This document shows, piece after piece, positions 32,786 to 45,463 of a DNA stretch of 64,000 nt. Position numbers and translations under genes: made by a program. Where the stretch lies: contig OX381704.1 of assembly GCA_947462335.1 (NCBI GenBank), forward strand, positions 46,566,942 to 46,630,941, read 5' to 3'. The notes below the pieces were generated by a model. The model ran no database searches and was not told where the DNA came from. It worked only from the letters and a program-made list of their open reading frames with translations. The stretch's first letter is position 1; every line of letters starts with the position of its first letter. The stretch comes from Harmothoe impar. Taxonomy: Eukaryota; Annelida; Polychaeta; Phyllodocida; Polynoidae.

Positions 32786-33500
32786 AGTCTAGATAGCCAA
32801 CAAAATACTGAAGAGTCTGAGTTAACCGTTACATGTAAGGACTAATATTGACATTTACACATTAGTTTGCCTGTTGTCATCCTTACTTTGTAGGAAAACC
32901 AGACTGACTATCTGGTAAAAGGCCTCGACAGTATGTACCACTTGGTCGCCAATTAGTCTAGACTCGCGATCTAATGGATATAGTGCAACAGTGTGAGTAC
33001 GTAAGATACCATAGAAAAGAGTCTTAGATATTGCTTTTGTTGTGGGGAACGGAGTAGAAGGACAGGACATCTAGAGGTGGCTCAATACCGTTTTGGACAC
33101 CGCAAATCCTGGTATGGGGCGCACAATGACCCTTGAGATCCAGCTATAAGCAATGACTGCACTCTACACCAAACACGGTGAGAGTATACCTCCGTGTGAG
33201 TAGTGTGTGAGTGAAGAACCTTCCCAGCACGTGTTACCTATAGCTGCAGCATCCATCTGTCATCTTCCTTTAAAAACGGGATTTTGGCTGGTGGGCAATG
33301 GTTAGTGTTCCCATGATGGTCTCTGTATCCGTGAGTGCTGCTGCTGTGACGTTTACGAGGGGTAGTTATACACGATGCATCCATCATAAGTCTGTTACAG
33401 TTCTCTATAGTATACTATAGACAAGGGTTCCATATGTACAAAACTGACAAAACTCTTTACATAACTATGGCAAACCCCTGTAAGCCGAGTATTATGCCTG
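32786..33500. other. unassigned intergenic DNA
   Basis: No gene or ordered repeat is recognised. Confidence 0.3.
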
Positions 33501-33504
33501 GCCA

Positions 33505-33720
33505 TGTGTCAGGATGATGCAACAACACAATACCGGTGAGTAACTCCCTGATGCATGTCCCGTACGATGCGGCTCTGTTGAGTTACTCGCACAATACCGG
33601 TGAGTAACTCCATGATGTATGTCCTGTATGATGCGGCTCTGTTGAGTTACTCGCGAGGGCTGCACACGTGCACAATTACAATAAAGGGGCATAAGATAAA
33701 TAGTGCGTTAAAGCGTTAAT
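33505..33720. mobile_element. palindromic MITE copy with duplicated hairpin core
   Basis: The ~64-bp block 'cacaataccggtgagtaactcc...gatgcggctctgttgagttactcg' occurs twice in tandem (33525-33590 and 33590-33653). The right end is 'aaggggcataagataaatagtgcgttaaagcgttaa'. Confidence 0.6.
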
Positions 33721-34433
33721 CCGTACTTACAGGTTTACTACAGGTGCTGGGTGTGGACCCAGACAAAAAGTAGTAAATCTTACGATTTTGGTCAATTTTG
33801 TGTAGGAAATTGATATAAGCTATGACAGAAATCCCAGGGACAGAAATCCCAGTAGGAATTCTGGCAAAAGTATAAAAAGTGGCATGGTTGGTGAGTTTCC
33901 TGTGACTTTGGGGTTATTGGGATGGACATTTGCATTTTCAGCGGTACAGGAAATGTTTATAGACTTACCTGATGGACGCCCAGTGCGGGGACCTGAAAAA
34001 TACAAAGGCACAGATTTGTAGTCAGCAATATATATAGTTTGGTGTCTATCACCGTAAAAATGCATTCTATGGAAGCCCATGTGGGCCACAGTTTTTCACT
34101 GATCTCAAGGCATAGCAAACGTGGATGGGATACATGACAAATTATAGCACCCGTGTGGACAGGTATGAAGATACATAATTATAGACTAAAGCAGCTACCT
34201 CATGATCAGTTACTATTGAAAAACAAATTAGATCCCTTGTCCTATTGTATCACCCCATACTGAAGGACGTCACTTGGACACGGCGATGTATTAGTGATGT
34301 GTCAGGGATAGCAGTGTCCCTCTGCACATTTAAATTCACAATGTTTACCCCAGTAGAGGCGTCGTGGCAGCCACTTTTTGCTGATCGATCTTTATGTACG
34401 CATAATACGTTAATGAACTCTGCTCTTTTGTAG

Positions 34434-34640
34434 CTTGGGATGCATGAATGTAGCGAGTAACTCGCCAGAGCCTCATACATGCATCATATTGACCATAGGA
34501 ATGGGAATGATACACTCCTGAAGGGTCGGTGTGATGCACTAACCCAGGGTCAGCGAAATCACACTGCGTTGGTGCATTATGAAAAGTACACATATATGGA
34601 CATTGTGGAGGTATGGTATAATGCGGTCCTTAAAGGGTTA
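34434..34640. mobile_element. palindromic MITE copy
   Basis: 'gggatgcatgaatgtagcgagtaactcgccagagcctcatacatgcatcatattgacc', then 'gggtcggtgtgatgcac' and the right terminus 'gcggtccttaaagggtta'. Confidence 0.7.
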
Positions 34641-34849
34641 GATACAGGCGTCCAATAAGGGAGGGTCAGATAAGGCACAGAACCTATAATGAACAACCCC
34701 TGCTCACGGAGAGATAACATGCACAGCTCATCATCTACAAATACGATGGAAACATCATAAAAAATAGGAAAAATCTTAATCTACATCGACCAGACTGGAC
34801 GAGTCCTGATGCTATCGCCAGCAGCAAGGTGGCACTGGTGTGTCCAACA

Positions 34850-35100
34850 GTGCTGTTTTAACACACGATAACACTTCATGGTCCCATTCTGTGATCGTGT
34901 AGCTGGCGCCATTTTGTAGTTGTGTTGTAACAGGCGATAACACTTCATACCGGTAGTTACATTCTGTGATGGAGTAGCCGGTTTGAAGTCTGTGCCTTTT
35001 TGTAGTTGTGTTGTAACAGGCGATAACACTTCATGGTTATGCTATGTGATGGTGTAGCTGGCACTATTTTGTAATAGTGTCGCAACAGGAGGTATTATGC
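34850..35100. repeat. ~70-85 bp tandem repeat, 3-4 units
   Basis: 'ttgtgttgtaacaggcgataacacttcat' followed by 'ctgtgatggtgtagctggc' recurs near 34853, 34920, 35005 and, degraded, 35078. Confidence 0.75.
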
Positions 35101-35305
35101 ATACTTTTTAAAAGTCTTTGTTGACACAGTGGGTCAGACGCACAGTGGATTAAATTCACATTAATTGGGTCAATAGGTTGCGCGTGCACGAAGCCCTTTC
35201 ACTGTCTGGTATGCATACATGTACAGATTGGCATCACATTGCAGTCCCGGGTATGGTCACAAAACTGCCTCCTGTGGGAACCAATAGCAACAGGCCTCAA
35301 ACCAG

Positions 35306-35348
35306 CTCACTGAACAGCTCACTGAACAGCTCACTGAACACACTCAAA
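35306..35348. repeat. 14-bp tandem repeat, 3 units
   Basis: CAGCTCACTGAACA repeated three times. Confidence 0.8.
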
Positions 35349-35714
35349 CCAACGACCTAATAGAAGATAGCAAACCCAACCAGGGAACACTGCTTTCTGA
35401 TAGAGGAATTAAAAGTGTACGATAAAAGAAGAGCCTGATCAGTTGCAATCTGTCACAGCTGAGTGGTTGAGTGATTTGGACATCTTTCTCTCCAACTGAG
35501 CAGAACCCCAAACCCATTCCCCTGGACTGCCCTAAATCACCCGCCCCGCCACACCCTAATCTCCATCCCACCAGGTGCAGGCTTGATGAACTACTACGTC
35601 ACGCCTGATTTGGGGTCGTGACGCGGGGAGGCGGCCGGGCATGTAGTGAGGATGTAACGTCTGTCAGATCACCGTGATCAGCTAGCGTACAGACTGGGTG
35701 CATGGCCACCTACT

Positions 35715-36275
35715 GGTCCTTGGCATCTGGGGGATGGAGGCATATAGGCCATGTGGGCAGATGGTGCCATGTGGGAGAGACTAGGCCATGAGGGTAGATA
35801 GCGCCATATGGGGGGAACTATAGGCCATGAGGGCAGTAAGTGCCATATGGGGGAGATTATAAGGCCATGAGAGCAGATAGTGCCATATGGGGGAGGCTAG
35901 GCCATTAGGGAAGATAGCACCATATGGGGGGCTATAGGTCATGAGGGCAGTAAGTGCCATTTGGGGGAGATTATAAGGCCATAAGAGCAGATAGTGCCAT
36001 ATGGGGGAGGCTAGGCCATTAGGGCAGATAGTGCCATATGGGGGAGGCTAGGCCATTAGGGCAGATAGTGCCATATGGGGGAGGCTAGGCCATTAGGGCA
36101 GATAGTGCCATATGGGGGACGCTAGGCCATATAGGCAGATTCTGACTGCCATAAGGGGGTTTAGCCTGCAAGGGCAAATAGTGCCATATAGGGTGGTTTA
36201 TTATGCCATGAGTACAGAGCGTGCCATATGCGGGCGGTTTAGGCCATGAAAGCAGCTAGTATATCTGCCATATGA
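35715..36275. repeat. 37-bp satellite, about 15 units
   Basis: The unit begins GCCATATGGGGGAGGCTAGG and continues 'ccattagggcagatagt'. The central units (35995-36120) are nearly identical and the outer units decay on both sides, the usual pattern for a tandem array. Confidence 0.9.
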
Positions 36276-36323
36276 GGGGCTTGCATTGGAACGGTTTTCC
36301 AATCCAATAAATATCTTAAGCTC

Positions 36324-36492
36324 AATAAATAGACAAATGCCAACGCCCATTGATACCGTCTCTGTTGTATTTCACGAGTGGGGGCTGGGGTAGTATCCCA
36401 CGAAGCCGCAGGCTGAGTGGGATGCGCCCCAGCCCTCACGAGTGAAATACATCAGAGCGGTATCAATGTAGTTGGCATTTGTGTTTATTTTT
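36324..36492. repeat. ~170-bp foldback (MITE-like hairpin)
   Basis: Left arm 'aaatagacaaatgccaacg...attgataccg...gtatttcacgagtgggggctgggg' is mirrored by 'ccccagccctcacgagtgaaatac...cggtatcaatgtagttggcatttgtgttt'. The loop is short. Confidence 0.75.
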
Positions 36493-36537
36493 TCATTTGA
36501 AGCCATTTAATGAAGGAAAAACAACCTTTTCTTAGCC

Positions 36538-36590
36538 CATTGAATACAGACACATTGTATTCAATGGCACCATTGAATACGGCCTTCCAG
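36538..36590. repeat. small palindrome
   Basis: 'cattgaataca' and 'tgtattcaatg' pair around about 8 bp, followed by a third CATTGAATAC. Confidence 0.5.
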
Positions 36591-37096
36591 TGCTTAAGCA
36601 TAGGAGATCTTGTATTTCCAAAAAATAATGTCTGAATATCATATATTGATGGTAGCTTTGCATTTTCAAGTGAGTCAATTCCCAGACAGCAGTATACACA
36701 AGCCTCACATTAGGCAATGCGGGGAAGCATTATGCAGAAGAGGCTTAGAAATGTCATTGTAACACTGTAAGGATGGCACACTGCATGTGCGCCTGCCCAG
36801 TGGGCACACCCTAGTCTGCACCAGCTACTAGCCGTTGCTTTGGTGGCTAATTGCAGTGCAGCAATAAATAGCCATTCGGGCAACTGTTACTAGCCAGTCA
36901 AAGTTTTTGAAGAAAATGAGTTAAGTTAGGGTTGCATAGCCAGTGATTAATAAGCTATTATGCAGGGCAGAAAATGTAGGGCTTAACAGATTTTGAATAT
37001 TAACTGGGTTTTGACAGGGCCGCGCAGCGCGCAATTTACGCATTTAAACCCAAAATGGCGCATCAAAATCCCTACTGGTGCGCCCTATGGCGCATA

Positions 37097-37150
37097 AGCT
37101 TTCCAAAACTGAAAGAATTTTTCAAATATTCCAACTAGAACCAAAATTAG
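37097..37150 (+). repeat. dispersed 'agctttccaaaactgaaag' module, copy 1
   Basis: Shares 'agcttt(c/t)(c/t)aaaactgaaagaattttt-aaatattccaactagaaccaaa' with 38078-38132 and 49374-49430. Confidence 0.65.
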
Positions 37151-38077
37151 ACCTAAAACAGAAATCAGTGTGTTTCCTAGATTTTTTTTTTCAAAAATCG
37201 CTATTGGCAACACATTTGGTATATTTTGTATACACAAGGGCAGCTTTTGAGCAAAATCCCTCTGGCCAAGGGTCAAAATTTTTTCATCAGAGGTCCAGCT
37301 AAATACCTACATTAAGTATAGATTTGAATACCCCAACCCCCAGGCTCTGCCTAACCAGGGGAGGGGACGAGTTCCATATAAAAGTTATACAAAAAAGGTG
37401 TAAGTACACAGGGATATTAAGAGATATAATTTGATGGACAGACACATTTCAATAAGTTCCTAGATTATTCTTAAATGCATAAAAAGTGACACCATCTCTC
37501 TTAAAAAGTGACGCAGTGACGTGCAATGTCTCTCCTAAAAAGTGATGCAGTGACACACTCAAACTTTTGAGGCCTATAGAGGCACAGTACTAGGCCTCTA
37601 GATCGCCCCTCCCCTATGTCTCAACACGTTTTGTTTCCCCTGGATAGAACAGTGTTGCTGAAATGACATCGGCACATGCCAATGTAGAATCTTAATGGCC
37701 AATGTGAGGCTCTTGGACATCGGTCACAATTGGTGAGGCCGAAAATGCGTTTCTGTAAAAAACGCATCCGGCTACAATGGCCGCCATTGAAAGGAGGGGC
37801 ATGTTGCATGTGTCTTCACACTTACACCAACAAACAAAAACTGACACCTCAGAGCTTGCTTTCACCACAAATTGGCACCTCTGAGCACCTATACCTTTAA
37901 TCTGGCACTGGGCCAACATATCAAAGTGAAATACTCCACTAATCCTTTACTTTAATCTGAGCTGTCAGTGTCAGGCTGCCCCACCTAAAGATGGCGGCCC
38001 TCTGCTTCGCGGAGGTGACTGCAGCGCACCTACAAAATGGCCGACTTTTCGGCCCTACGAATAGCCGGCCATGATCT

Positions 38078-38132
38078 CAGCTTTCCAAAAGTGAAAGAAT
38101 TTTTCAGATAGTCCTATTAGAAGCAAGGTTAT
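38078..38132 (+). repeat. dispersed 'agctttccaaaactgaaag' module, copy 2
   Basis: The most diverged of the three copies ('agctttccaaaagtgaaagaatttttcagatagtcctattagaagcaa'). Confidence 0.55.
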
Positions 38133-38599
38133 GGCCATGTAATAATCATCAATAAATCTATCCTTTTTTTTAAATACATTTTCTCTGTATCTATCAATAA
38201 AACTTCTTTTCGAATGGGCTTATAGCTTCAATGTATAGGCCTACACAGTAGTTTTATGTGCCCTGTGTAGAAGACAAATGGCCTGTATACAGTCTCGCTA
38301 CACAGGCCACATTGGCCTGTGTGCCTTAAAAGTTTTTGGCAACACTGAATGGAAGTGAATAGAAAGCAAGCTAATTAAAATTTCTTTATTAATTTCCCGG
38401 GGGGCAGGACACATGCCCCAGACCCTTCACCCCTGGCTTCACCCCTTAATATTATGACAGTGCTTTACTATATACTTATAAGTACATTGCTGTAAGGACT
38501 ATGATGGCCCATTAACTCTCAAAATGGCGCATTGTCCTTGTTAAGGAGTGCGCCATTGTCTCATTGAAAAAAATCCTGTCAAAATCCCTGATTAAGGGC

Positions 38600-39115
38600 T
38601 GAAAAGTCATTGCATGACACAGTTTAATAAGGGCTGCATTTGCAGTATCTAGTAGCAGGTGCATAGCAGCTCTTATTAATAGCTGCAAACGCAGGGCTGC
38701 AGATGCACTGATGATTAAGGGGTGCTAATGCAGGGCTTCCTAGTATCTACATTTTAAGGGATTACTAGTTGTTGTATGACACTCATTTTTAAGGGCTGCA
38801 TTTGCAGTAGCTAGTAAATGATGCATAGCAGCTCTTATTAGTAATTGCAAATGCAGGGCTGCAGATGCACTGATGATTAAGGGATGCTAATGCAGGGCTA
38901 CCTAGTATCTGCATATTAAGGGACTACTAGTTGTTGCATGACACAGCTAAATAAGGGCTTAATTTGCAGTACATAGTAGCAGGTGTATAGCAGCTCCCAA
39001 TAGTAGGTGCAGATGAAGGGCTGTTGAAGCACTGACTATTAAAGGCAGCGGATGCAGGGCTTACTAGCTGCTGCATATTAAAGGCTTATTACCTGTTGCT
39101 TAACTGTTGCGTTTG
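38600..39115. repeat. ~160-bp tandem repeats
   Basis: 'taagggctgcatttgcagtatctagta' followed by 'gcatagcagctcttattagtagctgcaaa' recurs near 38626, 38792 and 38953. Confidence 0.75.
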
Positions 39116-40390
39116 CAGTGGCAAGTAAATGGTTCACAGCAGCTCTTATTAGTAGCTGCAAATACAGGGCTGATGAAGACCATGTGCTTTCAATATCCCC
39201 TATTATCACCAATTATTTTCTCTGAATGCTTGGAATCTACATGATATTATTTAATGAGATGCTGTCACATTGTGCTTTAACCCTCCAGTTTTCTATATTT
39301 CATCTGACCAACAGCCATCTCTGCTTAGATATTTCACGAAATACATATAATCACAAGTCAGTGTTAATCCCCATAGACAACTACAAATGAGGATTATATC
39401 TTGAATGGGTGTCTAAATATTAAATTCTATCAGTCCATGTGGTGCCTAATAACATATGTGGTAAATCATGAGCAGGATATTCCTCCAAATTTGGGTTGAT
39501 TGATGATTTTCCTTAAATATCCAACCAGGGCTGCAAACACTATGCTATGCATAGCAATTTCCTTAGACTTAGACATCCCATCAATGCAATAGAATCCATG
39601 CTTGTAACATCATTGTCCATTTTTTCAAATATTAAATGAACAAAATGTGTATTTTAAACAATGAAAATGACATGGTCTTTGAGAAAGCATAAGTTCAATA
39701 GCTTTTGAGTTAACCAGACCACTGTGGCTTGACATCGACTAATAACTGTTACTTTCGCAGAGGCTAGTAAATGGTGCACAGCAGCTCTTATTAGTAGCTG
39801 CAAATACAGGGCTGATGAAGACCATGTGCTTTCAATATCCCCTATTATCACCAATTGTTTTCCCTGAATGCTTGGAATCTACATGATATTATTTAATGAG
39901 ATGTTGTCACATTGTGCTTTAACCCTCCAGTTTTCTATATTTCATCTGACCAACAGCTATCTCTGCTTAGATATTTCACAAAATACACATAATCACAAGT
40001 CAGTGTTAATCCCCATAGACAACTGAAAATGAGGATTATATCTTGGATGGGTGTCTAAATATTAAATTCTATCAGTCCATGTGGTGCCTAATAACATATG
40101 TGGTAAATCATGAGCAGGATATTCCTCCAAATTTGGGTTAATTGGCGATTTCCCTAAATATCCAACCAGGGCTGCTAACAGTAAACACTAAGGTATGCAT
40201 AGCAATTTCCCCAGACCTAGACATCCCATATATCAATGCAATAGAATCAATGCATGTAACACCATTATCAGTTTCTTCATGTATTGGGTTTTTAATCAAT
40301 GAAAATGAGATGGTCAATGAAAATGAGTTCAATAGCTTCTGAATTATCCAGACGTCTGTTCCTTGACATAGGCTAATAACTGTTCCTTTT
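39116..40390. repeat. 640-bp tandem duplication
   Basis: Two units start with 'cag(t/a)ggc(a/t)agtaaatggt-cacagcagctctt' at 39116 and 39759. They are closely similar for about 420 bp and then differ by small indels. A third partial start lies at 40391. Confidence 0.85.
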
Positions 40391-40849
40391 GCAATGGCTA
40401 GTAAATGATGCATAGCAGCTCTTATGAGTAGCTGCAAATGCAGGGCTGCAGAAGCAGTGACTATTAGGGACAGCTATTGCAGGGCTTACTAGCTGCTACA
40501 TAATAAGGGCTTATTAGCTGTTGCAGAGACATTCATTATTTGCCAGTAGGTGGCAGCAGTATTCATTTATAGAAGTTTTATACTCTTTGAACTTATTGAT
40601 ATCATTTTATTGATGAGATATACTAGTCATGTGTGTACCCAAATGTGCTAAATTAGTAAGCATAGAACATACATCAATTGCTATGATTTAATATATGCTT
40701 AGAAGTAATTTATAACATAAATTAAAACCAAATTCGATTGAGACACCGTTTCTGTGTATAATAGCATATTACTTAAAGGTCATATACTACTGCATTAAAT
40801 CACACCTTATGGACAGGTTGACTACAAGTGTTGCATTAACCACCAAGTA

Positions 40850-41345
40850 GTCAACTACTAAGTGATGAATTTGAAGCTCGAATTAGTAGCTAAATCTGCT
40901 TTGACTAATACTCACTGCATATATGCATATACTACTAATGGTTTGCTTTGCAGGGCTGCAAAAAAAAACTAGCAAGAGCTACAAAGCGTTGCATTAGCCA
41001 CCAAATTAGTCAGCAACTAAGTGCTGCATTCACAGTCCTTAATAGAAGCTGCCTTTGCAGTGACTAATAGCCACTGCATAAGCAGGTATTACTAAGGGCT
41101 TATTTTGCAGGGCTGCATAAGGCAACTAATTAGTGCTTCAAGGCGTTGCATTAGCCCCCAAATTATTCATCTAGTAAGTGCTGTACTCAAAGTCTTTAAT
41201 AGTAGCTTACTTGCAGTGACTCATAACCACTGCACAAGCAGCTACTAATAAGGGTTTATTTTGCAATACTGCAAAACGCAGCTAATTAGTGCTTCAACGC
41301 GTTGCATTAGCCACAAAATTAGCCAGCTAGTAACCAGTGCAACCA
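40850..41345. repeat. ~156-bp degenerate tandem repeats
   Basis: 'gcattagccaccaaattag-cagctagtaagtgctg' recurs near 41000, 41150 and 41305, with a weaker earlier unit near 40835. Confidence 0.65.
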
Positions 41346-41399
41346 CTGCATGGAGGTGGCTACTAAGTGTTTAGTAGGTGGTGCTGTGCCCACTGGGTG

Positions 41400-41740
41400 T
41401 TTTAATGCCAGCAAGTTACTCGCCAGCATTGCGTCGATATGTAAAGACGATACATGTTGCTTTGAGGGGTTAAAGGGTTACAGTCTGGAATCTACATGGA
41501 TTTCCTTAGCAGTGTATCTGTCTACATCGTTATTTATGGCATGAATCGCAGGGTTTAAATCTCTGCTTAGATTGTAGCAGATCTGGGAACTGTGTATGCT
41601 AATGAGTTCTGCTCAGCTGAGGGAGCCAGTCTTATCTGAAACTGCCTGCAGTATTAACCATTTAGGGCCAGCATAGTGCTTTAGTGCACTATACACATTT
41701 GTTGTCATGATGCATAATTGGACCGATGGTGAATAAATAG
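41400..41740. mobile_element. two palindromic MITE fragments
   Basis: 'ccagcaagttactcgccagcattgcgtcg...ttgaggggttaaagggtta' (41400-41480) and 'ttaaccatttagggccagcatagtgctttagtgcactatacacatttgttgtcatgatgcat' (41654-41715) are right- and left-end pieces separated by unrelated sequence. Confidence 0.6.
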
Positions 41741-42870
41741 CGGTTTAAAACTACAGCTACTATAGAGTAACACTAATGTTAACTAAAGGAGTGGGCTATG
41801 TCACTATAGAGCTATAACATGTAGGCCTATGCATTAACAAGATTATTTAATATTTGTTCTCAATTTCAATTTCTTATTATTTTCAATAGAGTCCCATTGG
41901 TAGGCCTACCAATTGAATTATAAAGGTCCCAGGGGGCTCTTTCCCCACAAATTTCGCGGATAAATAACTCCTATTAGGCCTATAGTGTGAAAATCATTTG
42001 CAAAAAGTAATTCCTCATGCTTCTTTGCCCCCAGTAAACTAAAAAAAAACAAAAAAAACGCCCTTGTCATATTTTTCACTGCCAGGTGATGAGAAACAAC
42101 GTTTTCTTTGAGTGCCCTTATGTACGTTATCATAAAACATAAAAGATGATATACATACCCATATCTTCCATAGGTATGGTAGGCCTAGCCTATCCCCTGA
42201 TAATATTGCCTATAGGCCTATTTGTAAATATTTTTCATGTTTTGGATGTATTACAAATTATAATCGGTAGGACTATCATATTCTAGGTATAATAAAACAA
42301 AAACTCAACTCGTGAGCAAATCCCAGTACCAGTATATAGATCTATGCATACGGCTGGGATATGCTCACACAGTGTCTTTTTGGTTATTAGTAGGGCCTAC
42401 ACCATGGTAACCACGAGTCCGCTTCATAAGGGAGTGTTCATTTATTAAATATATCGTTACACCACTATAGCATCACAATTTTCTTTGTAGTAAAATAAAG
42501 GGAGGGGTTACTTGTTACAGCATTACAGTTTCAATATATATCTTATGCCCCAAGTTGAAATCAAGGATTTATTTTACACATAACTAGGCCTATAAACCGG
42601 CAAATAACGAGTTTAACCCCCCCCCCCTTGCAAAACTTGCTAAGCACACTAGGCCTAGGCCTACATATCGCCCTAAAGTAACGCACCACCCCACCACTAA
42701 TTTTGCTTAGTCTATAGGCTCAGGAAATAGCCTATCCCCCTTTAAATTTAATAAAATACTGACTGAATGAGCTGTGGACTATCATAGGCCTACCATCCCA
42801 ACCCCCTCAACCATACGCACGGGAGAGAGTGGGAGGACTCATGGCACAGTCTACTGGCAAGTATCCCCTC
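41741..42870. other. unassigned AT-rich DNA with frequent TAGGCCTA
   Basis: The hexamer TAGGCC and its palindromic extension TAGGCCTA recur strikingly often (about 41825-42690). No gene is recognised. Confidence 0.4.
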
Positions 42871-42879
42871 CCAAGCAGC

Positions 42880-42950
42880 AAGCGTGGCGCAACGGTAGCG
42901 TGTTCGCCTCTCGCGCAGACGGCCCCGGGTTCGATCCCCGGTCGCCGCGA
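42880..42950 (+). tRNA. tRNA-like sequence (tRNA pseudogene or SINE head)
   Basis: A-box TGGCGCAACGG (42885-42895) and B-box GGTTCGATCCC (42928-42938) match the internal Pol III promoter with tRNA-like spacing. The T arm (CCGGG-TTCGATC-CCCGG) and D-arm region fold normally. A T6 terminator follows at 42964-42969. The acceptor stem does not pair and the anticodon stem is poor, so a functional tRNA is unlikely; a tRNA-derived SINE head or pseudogene fits better. The isotype cannot be assigned. Confidence 0.55.
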
Positions 42951-42974
42951 ACGTTTTGGCGTATTTTTTCGTAG

Positions 42975-45300
42975 CGTCCTGTAAAGCGCCATTTTGCTTC
43001 CATGTCCGCGAAACGGTAGACCAACTTGGAAACTTTGGTATTGTAACGGGAATATTGACTTATTGACTCAAAAACTATAACATTAACTGCCACAGGACCT
43101 TTAGTTCATGCGGATGGAAAACATATTGTAGATGTTCACATAGAAATCTGATGGTGTTTAGCTACTTCTCTCAGTCCCAAACAGCCATGAATGACAAGCA
43201 CTGTTAGAAAAAACAAATCGGTCCAAAATTATCGTCCTGTTTTGACATAATAGAAACAATTAGGAATGGCACTCGCACGAAAATGACTTTCCTACTACTC
43301 TGAGTCTAAACAGATATTGACAATTATAGATTTATCAAAATAAAAACCGTTTCAAAAAAAAATCAATATTTTTGTATTTGGAGGCGTACAAATCAGAATT
43401 TTTTTTCGCCCACCCCCCTTTGAACTATAGTAACACGCGGGGTCAGAATTGTTTACGCCCCCCCCCCAGGACCCCTAACTCGACGCCGCCCGCTACACTC
43501 TCCAAGCAGGGGTCCGCAAGACTAGCGCCCCACTTATCTACACACGCTCATTTCATGACGTCATGACGTACCCAGATATTATTTGACCCCGCTGCTTCCC
43601 ACCGTCCGAATCCTGCGCCCGAATCCTACCTCAGCAGCTAAAGCTATAAATAGAACACAGCGGTGCCAGTCTGACACCTTTGCTGCGCTGTGTATGGAAG
43701 GCCGGTGCAACGCTTATGGAGTAATATTGTTGGGTTACTTCCAACCATACATCGACAGTACCAAGGTACGCTGGTATTGATTTGGTGGCGTTCTAATAAC
43801 CCGGGTATTTAGCATAAACACTTCCCATTAGAACCAAGCTAGACATTTAAAACCGAGCACAACTTGAATCTTTTCTGTTCCAAGTGGACTTTTGTGTCAC
43901 AGGCGCTATCCAGCATGATAGAATCTATGAGAGGAGGAAATGACATTGTAGTCTACATTATCAGCGCCTGACTTGTATTATTGACCCATTTAGTAAGAGC
44001 ATAGGCCCCTATAGATTATAATAAATTATTTCCTCTAAATCTTATTATCACGATCTGAATAAATACGTTTTTAGAGGAGTGTAAGCTATCTAGGCCTACT
44101 AATTCAAAAATAGAAAGAGTTACATAGCTAGAGTTACACCGTAGGCGTACTAGTAGACCATTGTACAGTCCACTGCTCTGGCTATCGGCTAGAACTCCAG
44201 CCAGATATCGAGAGGGACAGCTCATATGGGCTAGCCTACTAGTATGTCGTCCCCCAGCAGGACGCTCAGAGTGGGCTCCCCCCAGGCGTTCCCACCCTGG
44301 GCTACCCCATGCAGGGCGCTCCCTCACATCATAAATGATCTTCGTGTGTCCCCTTGTGGCTTGTAAGAGCATAGCCAATTAGATTGGAGAACAGAGATTA
44401 CATGACTAAAGTGTTAACGCAGCATAAATCAAAATTTGGTAAGATGAGGGCTAAGCCGTAAGTTAAATCTCATAATTTCTTTATCTACAAAGTATGGACA
44501 TTCATGTACAAAGCAAACAGATACCCAATTTTGCACCAGACCCCGAGAATATTATATTAGGTATAAGTTAAGGCAAATATCTAAGCAAATATGTCATTTT
44601 TGCAGCTGCTAGAGGTTGACGTTCTTGGCCATCACCCTGACGTTACTACAAAGGTCAAGGTCACAAGTTTCACTTCCGGTTCCGATTGGCGAACCCTTTT
44701 ACCTACCCAAACCTCACCCTAATCTATTATAACTACAAAAACAACAACCCTAAGGATACTGCCCCTACGTAGTATATGATAATTGGTGATGTTATGGCCT
44801 TCCATAGTATACTCTGCGGCTTGAAAGTTTATCGAAGACCGCGATCTACCGCTGAACATGAAAACTACGCGATGAAATTGCAAAGTTCACATCAAAATAT
44901 TGTTTTGATGGAAGGTATTTTGAACAAAGTAAGGACATATATTATCACCATTTTTTGTATAGAATAGAACTGAAAAAGAATGAAAGTGTTACAGTGATGC
45001 AATCATGTCCAAAATTAGCTTCTCCAAATATTCACTTTTTTGGGGGAGAATCTCAGTTTTTTTGTTTTTTTTCAAAGAAATCTCTTATTTTTTGTCATAA
45101 AACTTCTTTTTTCCCCATTTGTTTTGACACATACAGATTCCTGAGGTGTTTTGCAACAGAATGATATAGCTCAAATAGTTCACATGATATTGCATCAATG
45201 TGTAATAGATCAGAGAAAAGAGGTCTGCACGAAAAAACAGGGTGACTATATAAGAGTGGGCTTGACCTAGTTTCACAGCGTTACAGAGAACATAGCCCAC
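42975..45300. other. unassigned intergenic DNA
   Basis: Contains C runs near 43460 and AT-rich sequence. A 120-codon open frame (44016-44378, -) has no recognised domain. Confidence 0.3.
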
Positions 45301-45302
45301 TC

Positions 45303-45463
45303 CAATAATTCGCCAGCGCTGTATCTATGCATCATGACCCTCACAGGTCAGATGGTCGGCATAATACAGCAATGCAACACTGCGAGTTACTAGCACATAA
45401 AGGGACATCAAGTGATAACATGAGCATGAAGTATTTAGGCATCATGCTATCTTCAAATGGTTA
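45303..45463. mobile_element. palindromic MITE copy
   Basis: 'aattcgccagcgctgtatctatgcatcatgaccctcac', then 'atggtcggcataat', 'gcgagttactagc' and the right end 'ggcatcatgctatcttcaaatggtta'. Confidence 0.6.

Larger units (their letters stand above)
36796..41397. mobile_element. composite repeat region bounded by CCCAGTGGGCACA inverted repeats
   Basis: CCCAGTGGGCACA (36796-36808) is mirrored by TGTGCCCACTGGG (41385-41397). Between them almost everything is tandem or nested repeats built from 'gcagggctg', 'gctcttattagtagctgcaaat' and 'ttagccaccaaattag' phrases. A 1.6-kb block at about 37014-38593 bounded by CAGGG/CCCTG interrupts the pattern and looks like a nested insertion. No target duplication was found at the outer ends, so treating it as one element is tentative. 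Confidence 0.45.
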
